From Cordilura impudica (Eukaryota; Arthropoda; Insecta; Diptera; Scathophagidae), in contig OY821519.1 of assembly GCA_963682025.1 (NCBI GenBank), forward strand, positions 96,747,585 to 96,811,584: a stretch of DNA of 64,000 bases, in the 5' to 3' direction. Positions 45,031 through 56,003 of the stretch are shown piece by piece. The notes below the pieces were generated by a model, which searched no databases, had not been told where the DNA came from, and saw nothing but the letters and a program-made list of their open reading frames with translations. How positions within the stretch are numbered: position 1 is the stretch's first letter; each line of letters begins with the position of its first letter. A program made the translations under genes and the position numbers.

Positions 45031-46030
45031 CAAACATGACATTCGTTTTATTTATATTTTTAGATGAGTTTTTTTTTTTTGGACTTTTACATTAAAATTT
45101 TTCATTTTTCGGCGGAGACAAAAATATTTTTCACTTTTTGGCTGGAAACATGCCAGTTTTACAAATGGCATTAAGATATACGAGTACGATTTAAAAGTAA
45201 AATAATTTTGATCGCCTGAATACTTTAAGTCAAACACTGTATAACGGTGGGGTTGTTATACTGAGTATAAAAGCCCTTATTTCTTAAGAAATTCATTTCG
45301 AATTACAAAAAAGTATAAAAAAACTTTACGCAAAAATTACTAGACTTATTGTGTCGACGCAAACAAAAAGCAATGAAATAAAAAAACCTTCTTAATATGC
45401 CAGACATTCCAAGAATACCTTCCCTTATTAATAATGTGTATGAGTTGTTTTTTTTTTTTTTTTTTTTGTTTTTTATACCCCTCATATCTTAACAAACCGC
45501 CAGACATTACCCCATCTTCGATATTAGTTGCGACTACCACCCAGACAGTTTAAGTGTTTATTTTGTGCGTAATTCTTTCTTCTTTTTCAGGTTTGCATAC
45601 GCACACGTTTTAGATATTGCGACAGCTTAAACGTTCTAGAAATACATACTCGCATAAAAAAGTTCAACAAACTTTTTCTGCTTCCTGTCTAATAATTAAG
45701 TATGTAGTCTGGTATTCTATTTGATGTACACTAATAACAATTTTGCAGATTTTGTAATTTAATCCTTTATTTTCTACACTCGTATTTTGAATTATAGCCT
45801 TTAGTTTTTGTAATGCTATCTAGCTTTCAAAATATAGCTTTCAAAATTGTCACTATTACTTGTTATAAAACATAAAAATAATATAAAATTAAAATGGCAA
45901 TTTTGCTTGTTATCTATCTTTGACTCATGAGTCAGTGCTAATAACCCAAACCCAAACCCAAATCGCCTTACAAAAATAAGCAATTTATTTTAAAGCTAAA
46001 TATTATGAAAAGTGGAAATATTTCAATCAA
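45031..46030. other. Unassigned AT-rich DNA
   Basis: Poly-A/T tracts near 45068 and 45448 create meaningless Lys-rich frames. No gene. Confidence 0.4.
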
Positions 46031-46034
46031 AATT

Positions 46035-46190
46035 TGTATACCCTATACCATTTAACCTAGGTCTAGCTATTATCAAACCGATCCACTCAGAATCACTATG
46101 TATGTCAATTTAACGATATCCGTCCGTCCGTCGGTCTACCTGTATGTCTATGTAAACTTTTTAGTCAAGCTAGAGGTCGCAAATATAAAT
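46035..46190 (-). repeat. HINE-A-like fragment
   Basis: 'gtataccctataccattta', 'aacgatatccgtccgtccgtc' and 'ggtcgcaaatataaata' match the microsatellite end of HINE-A in reverse orientation. Only ~155 bases remain. Confidence 0.6.
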
Positions 46191-47107
46191 ACACTTGCTA
46201 AAAAAAAACGTATCCACACGCTTGAAGATGAAAATTTTAATAAAATATTTCGAATTATAAACTTTTTACCATTGACACATTGGGAATATTAATTGGTTTT
46301 CAAAAAACTTTCGGAACGTTTTTAGTTAAATTTTTTGTTTACAAAAATCACGGTATGGCAACTCTAGGTGACAGAAAAGGTTTTCGTACATTTACAATTA
46401 GGGGCATCCCACAAATTATACAACGTCGTACAGGTCTGTCACATCTATTTATTTATTTATTTGGTTTCCTACACAACAAGACTTAGATTCTTATAACTGA
46501 AGTACAGGATCGGTATAATGTGATACAGTATTTAATGAAAATGTAACATAATTTATAATTTTTATAAAAATAAGAATACAAAAATTATTTTCAAAACAAA
46601 GCAATGTTTAAACAATATGTATTGAAAAATTGGAAAATTTGTTTCCTAAAATGTCCTGCGTTGCTTAAATAACAAGCTCCAAAGACGTATGCATTGTAAG
46701 GGGTTTTTCAACAGGGCGCTACAAAAGTAGAAAGACAGGGACAGCAAACGACGCCATATTTCTTGCCGCTCTTTTGACATTTCTCTTCAGTAAGGGTTGC
46801 CATTTCATGATGAAAAGATATATGAGCAAACAACGTGTCGAAATTATTAAAATTTACTACCGAAATTCGGAGTCAGTGGCCTCAAGGTTAAGAGCGCTAC
46901 GTCCAATTTATGGTCGTCATAATCGTCCTAGCAGACCAACAATTGAGCGTCTAGCGGATAAATTTGAATCCACAGGCACAGTACAAAATGTTCCCGTGCC
47001 AGTGAGACAAAGAAGTGCCCGTAGTGTCGAGAATATTGAATATTGAAGAAAGCCCACATGTGTCTCTCACACGTCGTTCTTAAGTGTTGGGCATCTCTGT
47101 GACGTCG

Positions 47108-50100
47108 CACATTGGGTTGAAATCGCAAAAAATGGAGATTAATTGAATAATGAAAATGAAGTTTTTTAAAAAATACTTATTACTCGATTAAAGAGTAGTA
47201 AATTCTACATCACTACCGAAAATTTCAATGTCATATGTTTTTTACTTTTCTTGCTACGTAGCCTTAAAGTTAAGAAATTTTTAAGTTTTTTTCTAATAGT
47301 TGTGAAAATTGAAATTTGTCATACTTTAAAGCTAAATATTTTTATTTTTAACAGTCAAAAGTGATACTTTTATTATGGAATCTTCAACGTCAGGTATTTT
47401 AACGTAATTTAAAAAAAAAAAATTTAACAAAAAATATGTAGAAATATTTTTAACTTTTTTTTTTTAAATATGCTTAAATTTGGGCTATTTTGAAAATATA
47501 TGTGGAGTTTTAAATGGGAATAGGGTAAAATTGGGTAAAAGTGTAAATTGTGTATTAAACTGTAGTATGTAAGCTTTCATATTTATAAAAAAAATGTTGC
47601 GCGTTTTTGCGCCAATTAAATATATTTAATAAATTAAAAAAATAGCCACTCATAAAAAAGCGGTTCTTGTTGTCTTTAATTTGTTTTGTTCTCGTTTTCG
47701 TTGTTATGATTGTTATTGTTGTTATTGTTATACTACAATTTTTTTGTTTGTTGGTAGCAGTGTTGCCATAAGGTAAATATGAAATAGTGCTAGGGCATTT
47801 AAAAAAAGTTGCTAAACAGGTCTTAAAAATTAATTAAAGGCCCTGCAGAAAAAAAACTAGTAAAATTACTAAATACGCAAAAAATAAAATTATTAAATTT
47901 AGAAACAATAAAAAAAAGTTTTAAAAAGAGCTAAACAAAAAAATAGCAAATTTTAAAAATGTTGGTTGCTAGATTGTGCTAGATCTAGCACCCAAGGTGT
48001 AAAAATGGCAAGCCTGGTTACTAGTTATTCGTTATTTTTGTGTTTGTGAAAACGTCAAATGTACTGAAAGTGCTGTAAAGTTTGTTAGTGGGTAATTGGT
48101 ACAAACAAATACTTTAAGCTTCTGATTTATAATATGCTACTGTCTAAACTTTTTAGGAACAAGCTCCAAAACAGTATTTTTCTCTCGTCAGAGTCTTTAC
48201 GATATTTTTCGGAATGCAGACTGTTTGCTATTTAAAGAAAAAATTAATATTTTGAAAGAAGATATAATAAAACGTACAAACCCTGTTGATATGAAAGATT
48301 TTCAAACTAAATTTAATAGTTACGTTTTTGATTTTAAGAGTGGATGGTCTAAATCAAATAGACATGATGGCCGTTTTTGTAGAGATAAAAAAAACTAATT
48401 AGATTCTTCCATCTCATTTGTAGTGCACACAAATAAAAGAGGCCGCAAAGAAATGGAGTTTGATGAATGTTCATCAAAAACAAAAACAAAGAAATGCAAG
48501 GATATAAGAGAGAAGTCATACCTGTCTGTGTTAAGCTATGCCACTCAAATGAGTTTACGAGCTTCTGGCCATATAGAAGCATCAAAAATATTGAAAGATG
48601 TTACTTCTTCCCCATCTAGAGCTGCAAAATATAAGGCAAGTTTGACATCACAAGAACGTGCAAAACAACTAAGTGCAGAATCTGCGCTTATAGTGCTGGC
48701 AGAAGCAAAGCTTACTCTTAGCCAGTATAATGTGATTAGAAAAGCTGCTCCGGAGAAGTTTCCTTCTTACACAATCGTCCAACAAGCGAAAAAAGATTGT
48801 TACCCAATGGAAGACGCAATACGAGTAACCTAAACAACAGCTCAAATAAGTCTGCAAGCTCTTCTTAATCACACTGTTGAGCGTTTAGTTTTACTGCAAA
48901 AAGATGTTATTGCCACCTTATCTGATTACGAATTGTCAAAAATTATCTTATACACAAAGTGGGGATTTGATGGAAGCTCCATACACAGCTCATACAAACA
49001 AGCTTTCCATGGTCATGGTGCAAGTGACGCAGCGGTTTGCATAACGTGCATTGTTCCACTTAGAATGGTGTGTCAAAAAAAAGTTATCTGGCAAAATCCT
49101 CGCCCATCATCAACAAGATTTTGTAGGCCATTAAAAATTGAATTTGTTAAAGAATGTTTGAGTGTCTCCACACAAGAAAAAAAAAAGGGTGGATGAAGAG
49201 ATAAATGAGCTTGAAAATTCTCTAGTATTCACAGAAAACAGATCTGTAAGCGTAGCTCATAAGCTTATGTTAGTAATGGTAGATGGAAAAGTTTGCAATG
49301 CACTCACAGACACAAAATCAACCCAGAGGTGTTATTTATGTGGGTCATCCAGTAAAGATTTTAATAATGTGGAAAGAATGATCGCCAAGGAGGTAAAAAC
49401 AGATATGTTGGATTTTGGTCTATCTATATTACATGGTTGGATTCGTTTTTATGAATGTCTTTTACACGTGTCGTATAAATTACCAATAAAAAAATGGCAA
49501 GCTAGAACTGATTCCGATAAAACAATAGTTGCTGAAAACAAGAGACGAATTCAAACGGAATTTAGAAATAAAACTGGTCTTATTATAGACCAACCAAAAC
49601 CCGGCTTCGGCAATTCGAATGATGGCAACACGGCTAGAAGATTTTTTGAAAACGCTAGTATATCAGCAGATATAACGAAAATTGATTTTGAACTAATTGA
49701 AAAGATGCACACAATTTTAATTGTTGTATCTTCTGGTCATGAAATCGATGTTGAAAAATTCAGGCAATTTTCATATAATACAGCTCGACTTTTTGTAGAG
49801 AAATATCCGTGGTTTAACATGCCTCCTACTCTGCATAAGTTTTTAATACATGGTCCAGAAATCATTTCGCACGCTTTATTACAGATTGGCCAACTGTCAG
49901 AAGAAGCACAAGAAGCTCGAAATAAGGATTTTAAAAACTACAGAGAAAACTTTTCGCGTAAATGTAGCCGGGAGGAATCGAATCGGGATATACTAAATAG
50001 GTTTCTATTAACCTCAGATCCAATTATTTCTGGAAAAATGAAGTTAAATAAAAATAAAATAAAACACCTCCCAAAATCAGCAGTGGAGCTATTAATTTCG

Positions 50101-50680
50101 CCGTCAATTTTGCCGACAGAAACAGAAATCGCTTATTATATAGATGACGATGATGAGGGTGACGGTGTCGATGGATGGGAATCTGAAGAGTTTGGACATA
50201 TATTCTAAAAAAACAGGTTAGAAACACTTTACAAAATAAAATGTATATATTTTTGCTACTTTTTCGATAAAAGGCTATAAATATAATTTTCATTTCTCGA
50301 ATAATATAGGAAAACAGTATTAAAACCAAGAATAACATCAACAAAATGATTTAATGACTAGACAAGTGTGGGACAAAATGGGTTAAAATTCCAAAATTGT
50401 ATTTTCACTTGGTGGTATAAGGTACAACACTCATAGCAAATTTCATCAAAATCGGGTGTCGTAAGGCTCTCCAGTTGCCTGATTTGAGAAATATTAATGC
50501 AAATTCTTTAATATAATATTAGTTAAATTAAATAAATAAAAAAAGTTCTCTTCAAAAGTATACAATATTTTTGTTTTTTTTTTTATAACTTATGTATAAC
50601 TAATCCAAAAAAAATACTACCTAATCAATTAGACCCTTCGTTGAATTAATCTCCATTTTGGGAAAATCGAACCCACTGTG
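47108..50680 (+). mobile_element. Transib element 2
   Basis: A 3573 bp element starting CACATTGGGTT and ending with the complement of CACAGTGGGTT. Inverted repeats extend ~37 bases and share AAAATGGAGATTAATT. It is flanked by CGTCG on both sides (47103..47107 and 50681..50685) inside the mariner transposase gene. It carries one transposase pseudogene. Its termini differ from Transib 1 beyond the heptamer, so it is a separate family. Confidence 0.93.
48160..50208 (+). pseudogene. Transib transposase (RAG1-core-like), nearly complete
   Basis: From ~48200 the frame reads LLFKEKINILKEDII and FKSGWSKSNRHDGRF, with a stop at about 48396 where relatives have Trp. Then 48423..48833 (SYATQMSLRASGHIEASKIL, SYTIVQQAKKDCYP) ends in a TAA with sense continuing (HTVERLVLLQKD). 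YTKWGFDGSSIHSSYKQ holds the first Asp (~48968). A slip in an A-run at 49182-49190 is followed by 49162..50208: LMLVMVDGKVCNALTDT (second Asp), CYLCG, LSILHGWIRFYECLLHVSYK, GNSNDGNTARRFFEN, LPIGQ-like QIGQLSEEAQEARNKDFKNY with the catalytic Glu intact, SRKCSREESNRDILNRFLL, and an acidic tail ending GHIF. Two stops and one frame slip separate it from an intact gene of ~640 codons. Confidence 0.9.
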
Positions 50681-52363
50681 CGTCGTTGTGGCGAATTTTG
50701 CGAAATGATCTTGGCCTACATCCGCACAAGATCAAATTGACGCAAGAACTGAAGCCGCTTGACCACCAGAAGCGTCGTATGTTCGTGAATTGGGCTGAGC
50801 AACAACTTGAAAATGATTCGGATTTTCATCGAAAAATCATCTTCAGCGATGAGGCTCATTTCTGGCTGAATGGCTTCGTCAATAAACAAAATATGCGGCG
50901 TCATTGGGCCGTACTTCTTCCGTGATGATCAAGACCGGCACATTACTGTGAATGGGAATCGCTACCGTTCAATGATAACCGAATATTTTTGCCCCCAATT
51001 GGATGATATGGACTTGGAGGACATGTGGTTCCAACAGGACGGCGCCACAAGCCACACAGCGAATGTCACAATCAATTTATTGGAAACCAAGTTTGGAGAA
51101 CGTGTTATCTCACGAAATGGTCCAGTCGATTGGCCGCCTCGGTCATGCGATTTGACGCCGTTGGACTATTTCCTGTGGGGCTACGTCAAGACTATGGTCT
51201 ATTCCAACAAGCCAGCGATGATTGATGAACTTCGTACGAATATTGAACGTGAAATTGCAGCAGTATCGGCCGATTTATGCTTGAAAACCGTCGAAAATTG
51301 GGTTCAGCGGCTGGACTTCTGCAAGCGTGCCCGTGGTGGCCTATAAAAGAGATCGATCTCCATACATAATGGTATCAAATGTACTTTCACAGGAATAAAG
51401 AATTTCATTAATATCCAAAACCGTTTTTATTTTATTTAAAAAAACTTTTGTAGCGCTCTTATTGAAAAACTCTATATATAGAACTTCCATTCAGAGACCA
51501 AATTTTTATGCCTTATTTGAATTATTTAATTATTTCTTATTGAATTAGAAAAAGATATCCAATTAAACAGATATGACGTGTAAATATAATCGTATGCATC
51601 AGTAGCAATTATTGTATCTTCCAGAGATTGTAAAAATTCACACCGGAAACTTTTCGTGCATATGGTGTTATAATGACGTATCTTAATATAGAATGACAGC
51701 TAGCAAATAGTTCGCATCCGTACAACAAAGTTTGAATTAGATAGGTTTTTGAAAATAGCAGTCGTACATGGACTGGTGGAAGCATTGAATACGTTTTTCC
51801 CGAAGCGAAATTTATATGATCAGACCAGATGAGAGTTTTATTGACAATAATTCCAAGATTTTTGGTTGTTTGTGTAATTTCAATCATTTGACGGTTAAGA
51901 ATAATATCTGTTATAGCAAGTGGATGAACAGATCTTCGAGAAATAATGATGCTTTTAGATTTTGAAGGATTGAGGCATAGCCCATTGGCCATAGCCCATA
52001 AATGAATTTGTTTAAAATCCACATTTAGTTTCGCAAAACAGTTATTTAGTTCATCGAAACGACTGCAAACGTAAAGTTGCACATCATCAGCATACATATG
52101 AACTTTACAATGTAGCGAAAGTTGCCTAGGTAAATCATTTCCATATATATAGTAAAAAGAAGCGGTACTAGCATCGAACCTAACGGGAAGCCCTTTTTTG
52201 CTGGAAGCACATTTGACATTTTATTATTGGCGTGAGCGTATTGTTGTCGATTTGCTAAATAAGACGAGAGAGGAGAGAGACCAAAAAAATTCTTAGCTTC
52301 ATCCAGAGTATTTCATGATTCACAGTATCAAATGCCATCAAATGATCTAAGAGCACTAGAAAT

Positions 52364-53160
52364 CAAGGTTCAGAAAATACACACACGAAACACACAATGT
52401 TCTGTTCAAAAGCAGCCAACACATATCTTTATTTTCATATCAATTATGTGCGTTTCAAAATTTTCTACGGTACCCAACACAACCATGACTGTGTTCGTTT
52501 TAATATTTCGTTATTTACACGAACATTTTTGTATCACATACTTTTTGCTTCAATCACACATAAAGCACACATTTTTGAGTGTTGCTTTATTTGAAGTTGA
52601 TGTTCTGGTACGTGTAGTGAAAAAAAACACAGAACATGTAAAATAAACAGGTTCGAGTTCAGTTATATTTTAAGTCGTGTTGTGGCTCGTGTAGTAAGAA
52701 ACAACAGAACATGTACAGTAAACAGGTTCGAGTTCAGTTATATTTTAAGTCGTGTTTAAAATATAACTGAACTCGAACCTGTTTATTGTACATGTTGTGT
52801 TTTTTCTTACTACACGAGCCACAACACGACTTAAAATATAACTGAACTCGAACCTGTTTATTTTACATGTTCTGTGTTTTTTTTCACTACACGTACCAGA
52901 ACATCAACTTCAAATAAAGCAACACTCAAAAATGTGTGCTTTATGTGTGGTTGAAAAAAAAAGTACGTGATAGAAAAATGTTCGTGTAAATAACGAAATA
53001 TTAAAACGAACACAGTCGTGGTTGTGTTGGGCACCGAAGAAAATTTAAAAACAAACATAATTGATATGAAAATAAAAATATGTGTGTGTTGGTCTAAGTT
53101 ATGTTTGTTTACATATATGTACGAGTTTTTTATTCAGTGTGTGTTTTTTTCTGAACTCTG
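52364..53160. mobile_element. hAT-type foldback in LINE copy 2, 8 bp duplication
   Basis: A 797 bp near-palindromic element; arms of ~395 bases meet near 52757. Left terminus CAAGGTTCAGAAAATACAC, right terminus complement CAGAGTTCAGAAAAAAAC. Flanked by CTAGAAAT (52356..52363 and 53161..53168), and LINE copy 1 has the empty site at about 9488..9500. The open frames in each arm are mirror images of the same repeat and not genes. Confidence 0.93.
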
Positions 53161-53603
53161 CTAGAAATGCAATGTTACCACTATCAATATACCCACGAAT
53201 ATCTTCAGACACATCAATGAGTGCAATTATGCAGCTATGTTTAGGACAAAAGCCTGATTGTCTGTCTGAGAGTAGACCCATATTCTTGACATATTTTCCA
53301 ATATATTGATGCAATAACCTTTCAAGCACTTTAGACAAGCATGATATGATAGCAATGGGACGTTATTATTTACTTGATTTAGGAATGGATAAAATTTAAG
53401 CATATTTCCAAATTTGAGGAAATACACTTATTGTGAAAATAGTGTTAAAAATATGGGTAATTTGAGGTAGCAGTTTAGGGATAAGTTCCTTTAAGAATCT
53501 GGGATGTATGTTATAACAACTAACATCATTAGATTTCACAGCTTGGCACGTGAAGAGTACTTCCAGTTGGTTTACGCATTGAAAACAAAGAGCATTTTCG
53601 GAT

Positions 53604-54133
53604 ATAGTCGGTCTAGTGTGACTATAATTTTCTTATTGGATTCGTTTTGTCAAAATCATCAAACAAAAATGGCGTTAAAGATTTCTTATGGCTACCAACT
53701 GTTGATGTTGATATAATAGATATCGTACTGTATATAAATGAAAAGGTGAATTTTGTTATAAAATAAAAAATATTTATTTATACAAATTAATCCCGATTCC
53801 ATTTGTACAATCCTCGAAACAGTGACTTTCAAGTTTGCCTCGAAAATACGCAGCGAACACTGTGGTTGCCGGATGATATGCCTCAAATTTTGTGCGATAT
53901 TATCTTGAAGAACCAATGCAGTGTGAGAAGATTGCAACTAATACTCCTTGGTAACAGTTTGGCATGCCGAAACTCCTCGTGTCAGATCTTTGCGGTCTTT
54001 CTTCACGTTTTTCACGAAATTCGCGTTTTTTCGGGGACGTGATCATAGATTCCAACCGCATCAGCCACAAAGAGGCGTTTCATTTTGTAGTTTTAGTTGG
54101 AAAGCATTATTTCAAAGCATTCTTTAAAAAAAA
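53604..54133. other. HINE hairpin scrap and unassigned DNA
   Basis: 53604..53640 holds a damaged HINE-A hairpin ('atagtcggtctagtgtgactat') and its AATTTTCTTA tail, abutting the LINE break. The remaining 500 bases have no recognised gene; open frames of 79-81 codons occur on both strands over 53692..54042 without motifs. Confidence 0.45.
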
Positions 54134-54950
54134 ATAAGTAAGAAAATTATAGTCGGTCCAGACCGACTATACGATACCCTATACCATGCGTTTAGAGACC
54201 CTATCTCTTAGGCCCAACTAATTGGATATAGAAAATAAGCAAAAAACCAATTTGAGTGGCATTGTTATTAATTTTTTTTGGCTGCAGATATGAAAAAGTT
54301 CATATCGGGTGTTATATTTATATGTGGACTGGGTCAGAAAATGGACCGATCCTGACCATGTTTGGTAAAGTCTCTTGTATTCTGCAAAAATATATACAAA
54401 CAAAATTTGAGAAGAATCAGTGCCATATTTTTGTTTTTTGATAGATTTAAGTGAAGATCGGGAAGCAGCTCTATATGGGGCCTATTACTAAGAGTTGTCC
54501 TATAGGGATCATTTTTGGACTACTGATTAGTGGATGTAATAAATACATACAAACCCAATTTGACTAAGATTTGTCTGATAATATGGATTTTATGGCAATA
54601 TATGTTGATTTCATAGGGGTCATTTGTATGGGGGCTAGGTCTGAACATGGACCGATTCTCACCAATTTCAATAGCGTTCATCCCATGGCCGATAGAAGAT
54701 CAAATACCAAATTTCATCAAAATATATTCATATTTGCGACCTGCACTTTGATTACAAGCTTTACATGGACACACAGACGGAGGGACGGACGGACGGACGG
54801 ACGGACGGACATCGTTTAATCGAATCAGATGGTGATTCTGATTCGATCGGTATAATTAAAGATGGGTGTAGGTCAAATATTTTTGGTTGTTACAAACAGC
54901 AGCACAAAGTCATTATACCCAAACCACATAGTGGTATAGGGTATAAAAAT
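54134..54950 (+). mobile_element. HINE-A copy, first of a tandem pair
   Basis: Head 'aagtaagaaaattatag', palindrome at 54148..54171 (one mismatch, TCC for TCT), (ACGG)n at 54777..54810, end 'ccacatagtggtatagggta'. It runs directly into the head of the next copy with only a few A/T bases between. Confidence 0.82.
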
Positions 54951-56003
54951 AAGTAAGAAAATTATAGTCGGTCTAGACCGACTATACGATACCCTATACC
55001 ATGCGTTTAGAGACCCTATCTCTTAGGCCCAACTAATTGGATATAGAAAATAAGCAAAAACCTAATTTGAGTGGCATTGTTATTAATTTTTTTTTGGCTG
55101 CAGATATGAAAAAGTTCATATCGGGTGTTATATTTATATGTGGACTGGGTCAGAAAATGGACCGATTCTGACCATATTTGGTAAGGTCACTTATATTTTG
55201 AAAAAATATACACAAACCAAATTTCAGGAAAATCTGTGAATATCTTTGTTTTTTGATAGATTTAAGTGAAGATCGGGAAGCAGCTCTATATGGGGCATAT
55301 GACTAAGAATTGTCCAATAGGGATTATTTTTGGACTACTGATTAATGGATACAATAAACACATACAAACTCCATTTTACTAAGATCTATATGATAATTTG
55401 GATCTTATGGCAATTTATGTCGATTTCATAGGGGTCATTTGTATGGGGACTAGGTCCGAACATGGACCACTTTTCACCCATTTCAATAGCGTTCATGCTA
55501 TGGCCGATAAATGCTTACATACCAAATTTCATCAAAATATATTCATATTTGCGACCTGTAGTTTGATTACAAAGTTTACATGGACACACAGACGGACGGA
55601 CGGACGGACATCATTAAATCGAATCAGATAGTGATTACCGAACGAATCGTATAATAAAAGATGGGTTTAGGTCAAATATTTTTGGTAGTTACAAACAGCA
55701 GCACAAAGTCATTATACCCAAACCACATAGTGGTATATCGTCGTTCGTAAGTTATTGTGTTCTATATGATTTTTTTGAATAATCCATGTTTTAGTTCTAA
55801 TAGTTCTTACTCTTAAAGGCGTTTTCAAAGATGAATTTTTTTTAAACAGAAAAAACCACAAACTATAGTACTTTCGTTGCTAGGAAGGTCGCAACAATTT
55901 TATCGGTTCCGTTTTTTTTATTTAGCAACTAAACTTTAGCAACTAAACTTTAACAAAAAGCATATAGAACACAATAATTTACGAACGACGATATGGTATA
56001 AAC
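54951..56003 (+). mobile_element. HINE-A copy, second of the pair, split by a MITE
   Basis: Head and perfect palindrome at 54963..54986, (ACGG)n at 55590..55610, end 'aaccacatagtggtata' at 55737, where a 254 bp MITE lies, then 'tggtata' resumes at 55994. High similarity to the preceding copy at the 5' half (for example 'cgggtgttatatttatatgt') suggests duplication of one unit. Confidence 0.8.
55738..55991. mobile_element. TA-flanked MITE
   Basis: Inverted ends TCGTCGTTCGTAAGTTATTG and the complement of CAATAATTTACGAACGACGA, extending ~31 bases to CTATATG/CATATAG. Flanked by TA (55736..55737 and 55992..55993) within the HINE tail, so the empty site can be read from other copies. TA duplication suggests Tc1/mariner mobilisation. 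No coding frame. Confidence 0.88.

Larger units (their letters stand above)
46810..51346 (+). pseudogene. DD41D mariner transposase, split by Transib 2
   Basis: N-terminal piece 46810..47046 (MKRYMSKQRVEIIKIYYRN, ALRPIYGRHNRPSRPTIE, the helix-turn-helix part), then the Transib at 47108..50680, then 50686..51346. The second piece reads LWRILRNDLGLHPHKIKL, IFSDEAHFWLNGFVNKQN (first Asp), a frame break near 50895 that drops the WSxxxP region, VNGNRYRSMITEYF, WFQQDGATSHTA (second Asp) and WPPRSCDLTPLDYFLWGYVK (third Asp, 41 residues later). It ends CKRARGGL. Related to, but clearly distinct from, the intact protein at 31794..32879. Confidence 0.88.
46699..51474 (+). mobile_element. DD41D mariner in LINE, itself split by Transib 2
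   Basis: Ends are imperfect inverted repeats: GGGGTTTTTCAACAGGGCGC on the left and the complement of AGAGTTTTTCAATAAGAGCG on the right, both followed by CTACAAAAGT. It is flanked by TA (46697..46698, 51475..51476) within the LINE, and LINE copy 1 shows the empty site at 8515..8530. About 1.2 kb without the Transib. Confidence 0.88.
46441..53603 (-). mobile_element. LINE copy 2, split by mariner and hAT insertions
   Basis: Same family as 8226..10987. Pieces: 3' tail and UTR 46441..46698, RT part 51475..52363, and N-terminal part 53169..53603. Translated remnants include MYADDVQLYVCSRFDELNN (52097 downward) and LIDVSEDIRGYIDSGNIAFL. Removing the inserted elements and one copy of each duplication restores collinearity with copy 1. 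It is truncated at 53603 next to a HINE hairpin scrap. Inactive. Confidence 0.88.

Noticed and set aside
52332..53058. Conserved small protein encoded in several places (starting MCVSKF or MFVFKF)
   Set aside because: The frame is part of the arms of the hAT-type foldback and appears wherever an arm appears; no start context or domain, and it lies next to mirror-image copies.
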